This document shows, piece by piece, positions 7,449 through 18,102 of a DNA stretch of 64,000 nt. How positions within the stretch are numbered: position 1 is the first letter of the stretch; each line of letters begins with the position of its first letter. The stretch is from NCBI RefSeq assembly GCF_014650915.1, contig NZ_BMVW01000006.1, positions 15,811 through 79,810 on the forward strand, in the 5' to 3' direction. The position numbers were made by a program, and so were the translations under genes. The notes beneath the pieces were generated by a model. The model had not been told where the DNA came from. It saw nothing but the letters and a program-made list of their open reading frames with translations, and searched no databases. The DNA is from Streptomyces poonensis. Its GTDB lineage: Bacteria; Actinomycetota; Actinomycetes; Streptomycetales; Streptomycetaceae.

Positions 7449-8222
7449 GTGGCACCCACCACCGAGAACGGGGAGCAGCAGCACGAGGAGCAGACCGACG
7501 ACGGGTCCGCGGCGCCGTCACCGGCGGCACCGCGCCGTCGCGGCACCGGACGGATCGCGACGGCGGTCGGCGTCTTCGGTGAACTCCTCATCACCGCGGG
7601 CCTGGTGCTCGGCCTGTTCGTCGTCTACTCGCTGTGGTGGACGAACGTCCTGGCCGACCGGGAGGCGGACAAGCAGGGCAACAAGGTCCGCGACACCTGG
7701 GCCCAGGAGGAGGACGGCGAGCCGGCCGAGTTCGACCCGAAGAAGGGCATCGGCTTCCTCCACGTCCCCACCATGTCGAAGGACGAGATCCTGGTCAGCA
7801 AGGGCACCTCGACCGACCACCTGAACGACGGCATCGCCGGTTACTACACCGACCCCGTCAAGGCGACCCTCCCGGCGAGCGACAAGAACGGCAACTTCTC
7901 CCTCGCCGCCCACCGTGACGGCCACGGCGCCAAGTTCCACAACATCCACAAGATCGAGAAGGGCGACCCGATCGTCTTCGAGTCGAAGGACGAGTGGTAC
8001 GTCTACAAGGTCTACGCGGTGCTGCCGGAGACCTCGAAGTACAACGTCGACGTCCTGTCGGCGATCCCCAAGGAGTCCGGGAAGAAGAAGGCCGGCAAGT
8101 ACATCACGCTGACCACCTGCACGCCCGTCTTCACCTCCAACTACCGCTACATCGTGTGGGGCGAGCTGGAGCGCGTGGAGAAGGTCGACGAGGAGCGCAC
8201 GCCGCCGGAGGAACTGCGCTAG
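7449..8222 (+). CDS. srtE2: class E sortase (third of three)
   Basis: A 257-residue sortase with a short acidic cytoplasmic tail, a membrane helix at about 44-64 (LLITAGLVLGLFVVYSLWW) and the barrel with H155 (LAAHRDGHGAKF), C224 (LTTCTPVF) and R233 (SNYRYIVWGE). Gene order suggests srtE2 of S. coelicolor. I start it at GTG 7449 (VAPTTENGEQ), with a weak GGGG eight bases before; an ATG at 7380 would add 23 residues but lies inside a tandem repeat and has no ribosome site. A perfect bidirectional terminator follows the stop. Confidence 0.88.
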   Translation: MAPTTENGEQQHEEQTDDGSAAPSPAAPRRRGTGRIATAVGVFGELLITAGLVLGLFVVYSLWWTNVLADREADKQGNKVRDTWAQEEDGEPAEFDPKKGIGFLHVPTMSKDEILVSKGTSTDHLNDGIAGYYTDPVKATLPASDKNGNFSLAAHRDGHGAKFHNIHKIEKGDPIVFESKDEWYVYKVYAVLPETSKYNVDVLSAIPKESGKKKAGKYITLTTCTPVFTSNYRYIVWGELERVEKVDEERTPPEELR

Positions 8223-8240
8223 ACGGCGCGTACGCGGGGA

Positions 8241-8296
8241 GTACGACGGAGCCCCGGCACCCTCCTCGATGAGAGGGTGCCGGGGCTCCGTCGTAC
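8241..8296. terminator. bidirectional rho-independent terminator, 24-bp perfect stem
   Basis: Arms 8241-8264 and 8273-8296 are exact complements with an 8-nt loop (CTCGATGA). It lies between the convergent srtE2 and pknB genes and serves both. There is no long U tract, as is usual in Streptomyces. Confidence 0.9.
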
Positions 8297-8319
8297 CGTC
8301 GCGCGGAAGGCGACTGCCG

Positions 8320-10299
<1,980 letters not shown>

Positions 10300-10469
10300 A
10301 GCTACCTACCAGCCCTCTCCGTCGGTCCCGACCGCACCCATGTGTGGTCCGGCGGTGTGCTGTCCGGGCATACCGTACCCGGCTGGCCCTGCGTGACCGG
10401 GCCGCTGTCGTCACCCGATACAGGACCGGTATCGCAACGTGCACTGTTGTGAGCGCGAGGTGACATGGG

Positions 10470-11936
10470 TCACTTCTTGCTGTTGATGACTGCCTTCATC
10501 ACGTCCCGCGCGATGGGTCCGGCGAGACCACCACCGGAGATGTCGTCGCGGTTGGCGGCGCCGTCCTCGACGACCACGGCGACGGCGACGGGCGAGCTGC
10601 CGTCACCGGTCTTGGCGTACGAGATGAACCAGGCGTACGGCTTCTCGCTGTTGTTCAGGCCGTGCTGCGCGGTACCGGTCTTGCCGCCGACGGTGACGCC
10701 GTCGATCTTCGCCTTGGCGCCGGTGCCCTGCGGGTCGTTGACCACCGTCTCCATCATCTGCTGGAGCGCCTGGGCGGTCTCGGCGGAGACGGGCTGCGAG
10801 AGCTCCTCGGGCTCGGTCGTCTCGATGGTCTCGAGATCGGAGGCCTGCAGCTGGTCGACCATGTACGGCTTCATCAGCTTGCCGTCGTTGGCGACCGCGG
10901 CGGCGACCATGGCCATCTGGAGCGGGGTGGCACGGTTGGACGCCTGGCCGATGCCGCCCATGGCGTTCTGCGGCCGGTTGTCCTCGGGATAGACGCTTTC
11001 GGCGGCGCGGACCGGGGTGTCCAGCTCCGGGTTGTTGAAGCCGAACTTATCGGCCATCTCGATCATCTTCTCGTTGCCCACGTTGTCGGCGAGCTTGGCG
11101 AAGACGGTGTTGCAGGAGACCATCAGCGCGTAGCGCAGCGAGGCGTTCTTGCACACGCCGTGCTCGTTGGTGAGGTCGGTCGTCGTATCGGGCAGCCGGT
11201 ACGGGTCCGGGGTGTCGGTCTTGTCGTCGATGCCGCCGACCTCGCCGCTCTCCAGCGCCGCGGCGGCCGTGACCACCTTGAAGGTCGAGCCGGGCGGGTA
11301 CGTCTCGCGCAGCGCCCGGTTCAGCATCGGCTTGTCCTTGGCCTTCTCCAGCTTGGAGAAGGCCTCGCTGTCCTTGGTGCTGATGCCGGCGAAGGCCGAC
11401 GGGTCGTACGACGGGGTGGAGGCGAGGGCGAGGATCGCGCCCGTGGTCGGGTCGATGGCGGCGACGGCGCCCTTCCGGTCGCCCAGCCCCTCGAAGGCCG
11501 CCTTCTGCGCGGCGGCGTTGAGGGTGGTGACGACGCTGCCGCCCTCCTTCTTCTTGCCGGTGAGCATGTCGAGGGTGTTGCGGAAGAACAGCCGGTCGTC
11601 GTTGCCGGTGAGGATGCCGTCCTCGAGGCTCTCCAGCTGGGTGGCGCCCACGATCTGGGAGGCGTACCCGGTCACGGGCGCCCACATCTCGCCGTTCTTC
11701 CAGGTGCGCTTGTACTTGAAGTCGGTGCCCTCGGTGGCGACCGACCCGGTGATCGCCTTGCCGTCGACGATGATGTCGCCGCGCGGGGTGGCATACCGCT
11801 CGATGGAGACCCGGCGGTTGTACTCGTGGCTCTTCAGCGCGTCGGCCTGGGCGTACTGGATCCAGTTGTCCCGGATGAGCAGCGTCAGGACGAGGAGTCC
11901 GCAGAAGATCGCGATACGGCGCAGGGGCTTGTTCAC
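10470..11936 (-). CDS. pbpA: peptidoglycan transpeptidase PbpA (class B penicillin-binding protein)
   Basis: It cross-links peptidoglycan in partnership with the SEDS glycosyltransferase encoded just upstream. The 488 residues start with an N-terminal membrane anchor (about 8-24) and a small dimerisation module, then the transpeptidase domain with the SxxK motif in PPGSTFKVV (about 216-222), SCNTVF (SxN) and GKTGTAQ (KTG). All three penicillin-binding motifs are intact. Its start overlaps the rodA stop by 4 nt, so the pair is translationally coupled. The length is normal for actinobacterial PbpA. Confidence 0.95.
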   Translation of the reverse strand: MNKPLRRIAIFCGLLVLTLLIRDNWIQYAQADALKSHEYNRRVSIERYATPRGDIIVDGKAITGSVATEGTDFKYKRTWKNGEMWAPVTGYASQIVGATQLESLEDGILTGNDDRLFFRNTLDMLTGKKKEGGSVVTTLNAAAQKAAFEGLGDRKGAVAAIDPTTGAILALASTPSYDPSAFAGISTKDSEAFSKLEKAKDKPMLNRALRETYPPGSTFKVVTAAAALESGEVGGIDDKTDTPDPYRLPDTTTDLTNEHGVCKNASLRYALMVSCNTVFAKLADNVGNEKMIEMADKFGFNNPELDTPVRAAESVYPEDNRPQNAMGGIGQASNRATPLQMAMVAAAVANDGKLMKPYMVDQLQASDLETIETTEPEELSQPVSAETAQALQQMMETVVNDPQGTGAKAKIDGVTVGGKTGTAQHGLNNSEKPYAWFISYAKTGDGSSPVAVAVVVEDGAANRDDISGGGLAGPIARDVMKAVINSKK

Positions 11937-13369
11937 GGTCGGACCACCTGGGTCATCTCGGCGTCGGGGTTGGAGGCGGGCGTCGGGGCCGGTCGGCGTG
12001 CGGTGTCACTGATGCGGATCAGGATGCCGACGAGGGCCCAGTTGGCGATGACGGAGGAGCCACCGGCCGCGAGGAACGGCATGGTCATACCGGTCAGCGG
12101 GATGAGCCCCATCACACCGCCGGCGACGACGAAGATCTGCAGGGCGAAGGCACCGGACAGACCGACGGCGAACAGCTTGCCGAAGGGGTCGCGGGCGGCC
12201 AGCGCGGTGCGGATGCCCCGCTCGATGATCAGCCCGTACATCAGCAGGATCGCCATGACGCCGGCCAGACCGAGCTCCTCGCCGAAGGTGGAGAAGATGA
12301 AGTCGGAGTTGGCGGCGAAGCCGATGAGGTCGGAGTTGCCCTGGCCGAGCCCGGTGCCCATGACGCCACCGGAGCCGAACGACATGATCGACTGGCCGAT
12401 CTGCTCGCAGGCGCCGGACGTCTTGTAGCAACCGAACGGGTCGAGCCAGGCGTCGACACGGGCCTGCACATGACTGGCGAACGAGGCCACGCCGACGGCT
12501 CCGGCGGCGGACATCAGCAGACCGATGACGATCCAGCTGGTGCGCTCGGTGGCGACGTACAGCATGATCACGAACATGCCGAAGAACAGCAGCGACGTAC
12601 CGAGGTCGTTCTCGAAGATGAGGATGAGCAGGCTGACGGCCCAGATCGTGATGATCGGGCCGAGGTCGCGGCCACGGGGCAGGTAGAGACCCATGAACCG
12701 GCGGCTGGCCAGGGCCAGGGCGTCCCGCTTCACCATGAGGTAGCCGGAGAAGAAGATCGCGATGATGATTTTCGCGAACTCGCCGGGCTGGATGGAGAAT
12801 CCTGCGACGTTGATCCAGATCTTGGCGCCGAAGACGTCGGCACCGACACCGGGCACGAGCGGCAGGAGCAGCAGCACGATCGCCACGACCATCGAGATGT
12901 ACGTGTAGCGCTGCAGGATGCGGTGGTCCTTGAGGAACACGAGCACCGCGACGAACAGGGCGAGGCCGACGGCCGAGTACATCAGCTGGTTGGGAGCCGA
13001 CGGGCTGAAGACGCCGTACTGGCGCTCCGCCAACTGCTGCAGCCGCTCCGACTGGTCCAGCCGCCAGATGACCACCAGCCCGAGCCCGTTGAGCAACGTG
13101 GCGAGCGGCAGCAGCAGCGGGTCCGCGTACGCCGCGAACTTCCGTACGACGAGATGGCCCACGCCCGCGATCAGGCCCAGGCCGAGGCCGTAGGCGAGCA
13201 GACCGGACGGGACCTCGTCGTTGATCGCGAGGCCGACGTTGGCGTAGGCGAACACGGGAATGGCCACCGCGAACACCAGCAGTGCGAGCTCGGTGTTGCG
13301 GCGGCTCGGCGCGCCGATGGCGCCGATCGTGGACGTGTGGTGCGTCGACGTGTTGGATGTACTGCTCAT
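11933..13369 (-). CDS. rodA: SEDS-family peptidoglycan glycosyltransferase (FtsW/RodA/SpoVE)
   Basis: A polytopic membrane enzyme that polymerises lipid II into glycan strands. The 478 residues contain about ten to twelve hydrophobic helices, the large extracytoplasmic loop with Cys (FGCYKTSGACEQIGQS), and conserved SEDS segments FIFSTFGEELGLAG and the C-terminal GLIPLTGMTMPFLAAGGSS. It begins with a Ser/Thr-rich cytoplasmic tail (MSSTSNTSTHHTS). It lies between pstP and pbpA; the 4-nt overlap with pbpA matches the known SEDS-bPBP pairing. FtsW and RodA cannot be separated by sequence alone; the context is that of the actinobacterial rodA. Confidence 0.94.
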   Translation of the reverse strand: MSSTSNTSTHHTSTIGAIGAPSRRNTELALLVFAVAIPVFAYANVGLAINDEVPSGLLAYGLGLGLIAGVGHLVVRKFAAYADPLLLPLATLLNGLGLVVIWRLDQSERLQQLAERQYGVFSPSAPNQLMYSAVGLALFVAVLVFLKDHRILQRYTYISMVVAIVLLLLPLVPGVGADVFGAKIWINVAGFSIQPGEFAKIIIAIFFSGYLMVKRDALALASRRFMGLYLPRGRDLGPIITIWAVSLLILIFENDLGTSLLFFGMFVIMLYVATERTSWIVIGLLMSAAGAVGVASFASHVQARVDAWLDPFGCYKTSGACEQIGQSIMSFGSGGVMGTGLGQGNSDLIGFAANSDFIFSTFGEELGLAGVMAILLMYGLIIERGIRTALAARDPFGKLFAVGLSGAFALQIFVVAGGVMGLIPLTGMTMPFLAAGGSSVIANWALVGILIRISDTARRPAPTPASNPDAEMTQVVRP

Positions 13370-13396
13370 CGTATGAACGGGCCCCTCACGGCTTGC

Positions 13397-14938
13397 CTAC
13401 TGCTTACCGCACAGCGAGACCAGCTTCTGCTCTTCGTCGGAGAGGCTGGGGCCTTGTGTGGGCGTGGGCTTGGGATCGGCTGTGCTCGTCGCTGACGGCG
13501 ATGGCGCCGACGGTGTCCCTGACGGCGACGCTGTGGCCTTGGACGTGAGGGAGGACCGTGTGGTTCCCGTGACCCCGCCGGCCTCGCCCTCGCCGGTCTT
13601 GGCGTTGCGCTCGCTCTCGGCCTGGCGGCGCTCGGCGTCCTTCTCGCACGCGGACGCCTGGGTGGCCAGTTCGTCGATCTTCTCTTCGGCGTCCTTGAGG
13701 CTGCCCTCGGCGATGGTCGCCTCGACCTGCTTCTGCTGGTACGGCGGCAGGTACTTGAGTTCGATGTCGGGGTGGTCCTTCTCCACCTTGGACAGCGACA
13801 GCCAGGCCAGGTCCTGGCTGATGCCCCGGTAGAGCGCGACGTGGTCGTCGTTGGTGCCGACGTAGTACTGCGTCTGCGTCCAGCGGTAGCCCCCGTACGT
13901 GCCGCCGCCGATCACGGCGAGGGCGAGCACGGTGTAGAAGGATCTCTTCAGCCACTTGCGCTGCTTGCGCGGCTTGGTGAGGTCGTCGTCCGAGTAGGAG
14001 CCGAAGTCGCCCGCGGGGACGTAGCCGGTGGTGTCGCCGGAGCCGGGCGGGCCGAACTCGCCGCCGCCCTGACCGGGCCCCTGCCGGCCGAGGCCGGCGG
14101 CGCGGCCGGCCGGGGTCTGCATGGCGCCGTTGTCGTGCAGCTGGTGCTGGTTCTCGGCGACCGCGCCCACCACGACCGGGGTGTCGGAGAGCTGCCCCGC
14201 CAGGGTGTCCCCGGAGTCGATGTCGAGGACGTCGGCGACGATGACCGTGATGTTGTCGGGGCCGCCGCCGCGCAGCGCCAGCTCGATCAGGTTCTGCACG
14301 GTCTCCTGCGGGCCCTGGTAGCTGGCGAGGGTGTCCTCCATCGTCTGGTGGGACACGACGCCGCTCAGGCCGTCGGAGCAGATCAGGTACCGGTCGCCGG
14401 CGCGGACCTCGCGGATGGAGAGGTCGGGCTCGACGTGGTCGCCACTGCCCAGCGCGCGCATCAGCAGGGAGCGCTGCGGGTGGGTGGTGGCCTCCTCCTC
14501 GGTGATGCGCCCCTCGTCGACGAGCCGCTGCACCCAGGTGTGGTCCTGCGTGATCTGGGTGAGGACGCCGTCCCGCAGGAGGTACGCGCGCGAGTCGCCG
14601 ACGTGGACGAGGCCGAGCCGCTGCCCGGTCCACAGCAGGGCGGTGAGGGTGGTCCCCATGCCCTCCAGCTGGGGGTCCTCCTCGACCATCGAGCGCAGCT
14701 GGTCGTTGGCCCGCTGTACGGCGGCGCCCAGCGAGGTGAGGATGTCGGAGCCGGGCACGTCGTCGTCGAGCGCGACGATCGTGGAGATCACCTCGGAGGA
14801 GGCGACCTCGCCGGCCGCCTGGCCGCCCATGCCGTCGGCGATGGCGAGCAGCCGCGGACCGGCGTAACCGGAGTCCTCGTTGCCCTCCCGGATCATGCCC
14901 TTGTGCGATCCGGCGGCGAAACGCAGTGACAGACTCAT
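13397..14938 (-). CDS. pstP: PP2C-family Ser/Thr phosphatase PstP
   Basis: It dephosphorylates the kinase PknB and its substrates. The 513 residues comprise the PPM phosphatase domain (about 1-235) with metal-binding motifs GNEDSGYAG, AIADGMGGQAAGEVAS, GDSRAYLLRDG, CSDGLSGVV and GPDNITVIV, a membrane helix at about 325-345 (YTVLALAVIGGGTYGGY) and an extracytoplasmic Ser/Thr/Pro-rich tail. I chose ATG 14938 (MSLSLRFAAGSHKG), preceded by GAGGTG; in-frame GTG codons further upstream encode no family sequence. It sits between fhaB and rodA in the same direction. Confidence 0.94.
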   Translation of the reverse strand: MSLSLRFAAGSHKGMIREGNEDSGYAGPRLLAIADGMGGQAAGEVASSEVISTIVALDDDVPGSDILTSLGAAVQRANDQLRSMVEEDPQLEGMGTTLTALLWTGQRLGLVHVGDSRAYLLRDGVLTQITQDHTWVQRLVDEGRITEEEATTHPQRSLLMRALGSGDHVEPDLSIREVRAGDRYLICSDGLSGVVSHQTMEDTLASYQGPQETVQNLIELALRGGGPDNITVIVADVLDIDSGDTLAGQLSDTPVVVGAVAENQHQLHDNGAMQTPAGRAAGLGRQGPGQGGGEFGPPGSGDTTGYVPAGDFGSYSDDDLTKPRKQRKWLKRSFYTVLALAVIGGGTYGGYRWTQTQYYVGTNDDHVALYRGISQDLAWLSLSKVEKDHPDIELKYLPPYQQKQVEATIAEGSLKDAEEKIDELATQASACEKDAERRQAESERNAKTGEGEAGGVTGTTRSSLTSKATASPSGTPSAPSPSATSTADPKPTPTQGPSLSDEEQKLVSLCGKQ

Positions 14939-15063
14939 GCGCACCTCGCCCGTCGGCTCCGGGTACATCCGCACGGTGCCCACCCTCCGGTCGGGAGCGC
15001 GCCGGGGCCCGGGGTGAGGACCACTGCGTGCTCGCTCCGCTCGCGCTCTTTCATGATGTAGCA

Positions 15064-15573
15064 CTACTTCCGCAGCTCGATGACGGTCTTGCCGATGCGG
15101 ATCGGCGCGCCCAGCGGAATCGGTGTGGGGGTCGTGAGGCGGGTCCGGTCGAGATACGTGCCGTTGGTGGACCCCAGGTCCTCGACGATCCACTGGCCGT
15201 CACGGTCCGGGTAGATCCTGGCATGCCTGCTGGAGGCATAGTCGTCGTCCAGCACGATGGTGCTGTCGTGCGCGCGCCCCAGCGTGATGGTCTGGCCCTG
15301 CAGGGCGACCGTCGTTCCCGTGAGGGTGCCCTCGGAGACGACCAGCTTGGTGGGGGCGCCGCGGCGGCCACGGCCGCCGGCGCTCTGCTGGCGCTGCGGC
15401 GGCGGCGTCTGCCGGGCGGCCGCCTGCTGCCGGGGGGCTTCCCGGCGCGAACCCCGCTGGGTGACGCGCGTACCGAACAGATCGCTGCGGATGACCTGCA
15501 CGGCCACGATCACGAACAGCCACAGTACGGCCAGGAACCCCAGCCGCATGACCGTGAGGGTCAGCTCTGACAT
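15064..15573 (-). CDS. fhaB: FHA-domain protein FhaB
   Basis: A phosphothreonine-binding adaptor, called FhaB or FipA in mycobacteria, that links kinase signalling to cell division. The 169 residues have an N-terminal membrane helix (about 5-27, MRLGFLAVLWLFVIVAVQV), a basic Gln/Arg linker, and a C-terminal FHA domain (about 85-165) with the GRAHDSTIVL, SSRHARIY and DLGSTNGTYLD signature containing the phosphate-binding Arg, Ser and Asn. The ATG at 15573 is close behind fhaA (10 bp), so the two are one transcript. Confidence 0.94.
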   Translation of the reverse strand: MSELTLTVMRLGFLAVLWLFVIVAVQVIRSDLFGTRVTQRGSRREAPRQQAAARQTPPPQRQQSAGGRGRRGAPTKLVVSEGTLTGTTVALQGQTITLGRAHDSTIVLDDDYASSRHARIYPDRDGQWIVEDLGSTNGTYLDRTRLTTPTPIPLGAPIRIGKTVIELRK

Positions 15574-15583
15574 TGCCCCCGCT

Positions 15584-16471
15584 TCACCCTTCGGCTTGCC
15601 GGTAAATGATGGTGGTGCTGCCCACGACGATCCGCGAGCCGTCGCGGAGCGTAGCGCGGGTGGTGTGCTGCCCGTCCACCACGATGCCGTTGGTGGACCC
15701 GAGATCCTGGATCGTCGAGGGCGTTCCGGTCCGGATCTCACAGTGCCGGCGGGAGACGCCGGGGTCGTCGATCCGCACGTCGGCGTCGGTGCTGCGGCCC
15801 AGCACCAGCGTCGGGCGGGAGATCTGATGGCGGGTGCCGTTGATCTCGACCCAGTAGCGCGTGCGCCCGCCGGCCGTCGGGGCCGCCGGGGGACGCTGGC
15901 CGCCCACGGGCTGCGGCGGGTAGCCGTAGCCGCCGGGGCGCGCGCCGGGCGGCGGCGCGGACGGCATGGGCGGGGCGGCCGCGGGCGGGGCGGCCGGCGG
16001 GTAGCCGTAGCCGCCGCCGTGGCCACCGGGGACGGGCCCGGCGGCAGGGCCGCCGGGCGGGCCGGCCGGGGCGGACCCGGGTGCCTGCTGGCTGCTGGAG
16101 GAGGCGAGCGTACGGCTGCGCACCCGGTAGAGACCGGTGTCGAGGTCCTCCGCCTTCTCCAGGTGGACCTTGATGGGACCCATGAAGGTGTAGCGCTGCT
16201 GCTTGGCGTAGTCGCGCACCATGCCGGCGAGCTCGTCGCCGAGCTGCCCCGAGTAGGGGCTGAGGCGCTCGTAGTCGGGCGCGCTCAGCTCCACGATGAA
16301 GTCATTGGGTACGACGGTCCGGTCACGGTTCCAGATGGTCGCGTTGTTGTCGCACTCCCGCTGGAGCGCTCCCGCGATCTCCACGGGCTGTACCTCGGAT
16401 TTGAACACCTTGGCGAAGGTGCCGTTGACCAGACCTTCGAGACGCTGCTCGAAACGCTTCAGGACTCCCAT
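15584..16471 (-). CDS. fhaA: DUF3662 and FHA-domain protein FhaA
   Basis: A cytoplasmic PknB-pathway adaptor that binds phosphothreonine on kinases and lipid II flippase partners. The 295 residues begin with the DUF3662 domain (about 1-125, MGVLKRFEQRLEGLVNGTFAKVF), then a Pro/Gly/Tyr-rich linker (125-205), then an FHA domain (about 205-290) with LGRSTDADVRI, VSRRHCEI and DLGSTNGIVV. The ATG has GAGGTG upstream. It is the first gene of the leftward envelope operon, so its promoter should lie in the large gap to the tRNA gene. Confidence 0.95.
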   Translation of the reverse strand: MGVLKRFEQRLEGLVNGTFAKVFKSEVQPVEIAGALQRECDNNATIWNRDRTVVPNDFIVELSAPDYERLSPYSGQLGDELAGMVRDYAKQQRYTFMGPIKVHLEKAEDLDTGLYRVRSRTLASSSSQQAPGSAPAGPPGGPAAGPVPGGHGGGYGYPPAAPPAAAPPMPSAPPPGARPGGYGYPPQPVGGQRPPAAPTAGGRTRYWVEINGTRHQISRPTLVLGRSTDADVRIDDPGVSRRHCEIRTGTPSTIQDLGSTNGIVVDGQHTTRATLRDGSRIVVGSTTIIYRQAEG

Positions 16472-17135
16472 GGGGCACCTCCTCCGTCGTTGTCGTCCTG
16501 CGTACCGCGTACGTACTGCTTACTGATCGTATCCACGCGCCGGGAAATCGGCTGGTTCCCCCCGTCGGCCCGGTCGACCGGTGTCGACGCCCACTGAAGT
16601 CCCCTCCCGGATTCCCTTCGGAGCTCGCTTTCGAACTCTTCCGAACTCTTCCGTGCCTTGCTCCGCAGTGCGCTCTGGGTGCGCTCCGCGGTCTCTCCTG
16701 CGGTGCTTCTGCCAAGGATCGTAGAGGCGACGCGAGACCAGTGTCCCGCACCTGACTGTGCACCCCGTCCGCCTCCTGGGGAGATGGCCGGGACCGGTAC
16801 GAGGTTGATACGTGAACCAGCACTCGCTGATACGTGGGGAGGGGCTGGAGGAGAGGCCGGAGGAGAGGGGAGAGGAAAGGAGAGGAGAAGGGAGAGGGCG
16901 GCGGAGGCGTGCGGCCGGGTGTGGGGCGTGTTGCGGGGCGTGTGTGGCGGCTCGGTCGACCGCGTCGCCCGGGGCCGCACGGGAACGGTGCCCGGGAGGC
17001 CGCCGGCGGGGGCCGTGGGGGCGTGGCCGGGGGCGGGAAGAAGGGATGTGAACCCACCCGCTCCGGCGTGCTAATCTTCTGCATGTCGGAAGGCGCCAGC
17101 ACCGAAAGGGACGGGAGCCGGAGGACACACCCAAT
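16472..17135. other. 664-bp intergenic region with a 40-nt homopurine run
   Basis: The gap between fhaA and tRNA-Leu holds no credible gene. It must carry the promoter of the fhaA-pknB operon (leftward) and that of the tRNA (rightward). GATACGTG occurs twice, at 16807-16814 and 16829-16836, 22 bp apart (about two helical turns). Positions 16859-16898 are purines only on the + strand, made of GGAGA-like units. Confidence 0.6.
16859..16898 (+). repeat. 40-nt uninterrupted homopurine tract
   Basis: Only A and G occur across these 40 bases, mostly GGAGA/GGAGG units, and purine richness continues on both sides. Such tracts can form triplex DNA or slip during replication. No coding frame uses it. 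Confidence 0.7.
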
Positions 17136-17219
17136 GCGCGGGTGGCGGAATAGGCAGACGCGCTGGATTCAGGTTCCAGTGCCCGCAAGGGCGTGGGGGT
17201 TCAACTCCCCCCTCGCGCA
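17136..17219 (+). tRNA. tRNA-Leu (CAG anticodon)
   Basis: The cloverleaf can be drawn directly: acceptor stem GCGCGGG pairs with CTCGCGC (17212-17218); anticodon arm CTGGA-TTCAGGT-TCCAG gives anticodon CAG; a long variable arm (TGCCCGCAAGGGCG) marks a class II tRNA; the T arm is GGGGGTTCAACTCCCCC. It reads CUG, a major leucine codon in GC-rich genomes. CCA is not encoded. No integrase gene or attachment-site duplication is seen, so this tRNA is unoccupied by an element. Confidence 0.96.
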
Positions 17220-17225
17220 CAGCGG

Positions 17226-17264
17226 AAGGGTCTCCACCAGGACGGAAGTCCGGTGGGGGCCCTT
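17226..17264 (+). terminator. terminator after tRNA-Leu
   Basis: AAGGGTCTCCACC (17226-17238) pairs with GGTGGGGGCCCTT (17252-17264) through mostly Watson-Crick and two G-U pairs, with a loop of AGGACGGAAGTCC that can itself pair. A T-rich CTTC follows. It fits as the tRNA terminator. Confidence 0.8.
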
Positions 17265-17359
17265 CTTCATTGCCGGGAAGGCGTCGTGCGATGTGTGTGG
17301 CGCACCGTCGCTGAGAGTGAGGTATCTCACGGTCGCAGGTCGGCTCGGCGTCGGCTCGG

Positions 17360-17899
17360 TCAGTGGTCGGTGAGGGCACGTTGCATGAGGATCGTGTCGA
17401 TCCACTGGCCGTGCTTGTGGCCGACGGCCGTGAGGCGGCCCGCCTCGGTGAAGCCGAAACGGCGGTGCAGGGCGAGCGAGCCGCCGTCCCCCGTGTCGGC
17501 GATCACCGCGATCATCCGGTGGATCCCGGCCGCGGCGGACTCCGTCAGCAGGACGTTCAGCAGGGCGGTGCCCAGTCCCCGGCCGGTGTGCCCCGGTGCG
17601 AGGTAGATGGTGTCCTCGGCCGTGTGCCGGTAGGCGGGCTTGGGGCGCCAAGGGCCGGCGTACGCGTAGCCGGCCACCGAACCGTCCACGTCGGCGACCA
17701 GGAAGGGCAGCCCGCGTGCGCGCCGGTCCTCCAGGATCCGTAGCCATTCGCCCGTGCTCCGGGGCGTCTCGTCGAACGTGGCCAGCGTCTCGGTGACGTA
17801 GTACGCGTTGATCTCCGCGATGGCCTCGACGTCCGCGGGGGCGGCCGGGCGGACGAGAGCGCCGGGGGAAGCGCCGGGGAGTGCCGGAGCGGCGGACAT
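17360..17899 (-). CDS. GNAT acetyltransferase, phosphinothricin-acetyltransferase-like
   Basis: A 179-residue acetyl-CoA-dependent N-acetyltransferase. The acetyl-CoA loop is GHTGRGLGTALL (about 119-130); the preceding strands VADVDGSVAGYAYAGPWRPK and the tail RRFGFTEAGRL are typical of the Pat/Bar subfamily, which acetylates phosphinothricin, methionine derivatives or similar small amines. The true substrate cannot be told from sequence. The ATG at 17899 has AGGGAGG seven bases upstream. It is divergent from the DUF2252 gene; the space between holds two DnaA-box-like sequences. Confidence 0.9.
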   Translation of the reverse strand: MSAAPALPGASPGALVRPAAPADVEAIAEINAYYVTETLATFDETPRSTGEWLRILEDRRARGLPFLVADVDGSVAGYAYAGPWRPKPAYRHTAEDTIYLAPGHTGRGLGTALLNVLLTESAAAGIHRMIAVIADTGDGGSLALHRRFGFTEAGRLTAVGHKHGQWIDTILMQRALTDH

Positions 17900-17978
17900 G
17901 AGGTCCTCCCTGTCTGGTGTTCGTCCGGTGTTCGTGCAGCGTTCGAGCCGTGCCGTGGGCGGTGCCTGGGTGACGGAG

Positions 17979-18027
17979 TTTTCCACAGGCGTGCGGGCGT
18001 GCCTTCGAGGTCGTGGACTTGTCCACA
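17979..18027. promoter_or_regulatory. DnaA-box pair between GNAT and DUF2252 genes
   Basis: TTTTCCACA (17979-17987) and the exact Streptomyces box TTGTCCACA (18019-18027) lie in the same orientation 40 bp apart in a divergent promoter region. The matches are seen directly; binding by DnaA is inferred. Confidence 0.5.
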
Positions 18028-18102
18028 GGGTCCTGACGCTCTGCATCGAGCGCCTGTACGGTCGTCTTGAGTCGATGTTCGTGTGCGGGGGAGGCGGTCG
18101 CC

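Noticed and set aside
10662..12428. A 588-codon + strand frame opposite pbpA and rodA
   Set aside because: It is antisense to two genes with clear penicillin-binding and SEDS motifs. Long antisense frames are common at this GC content.
15020..15063. Sequence TGCTCGCTCCGCTCGCGCTC before pstP as a further copy of the interspersed repeat
   Set aside because: It has no GAGCGAAGCCGAGAG core or flanking G tracts; resemblance is limited to a CTCG-rich stretch.
17136..17360. tRNA-Leu as the attachment site of an integrated element
   Set aside because: No duplicate of the tRNA 3' end, no integrase and no change of base composition were seen on either side.
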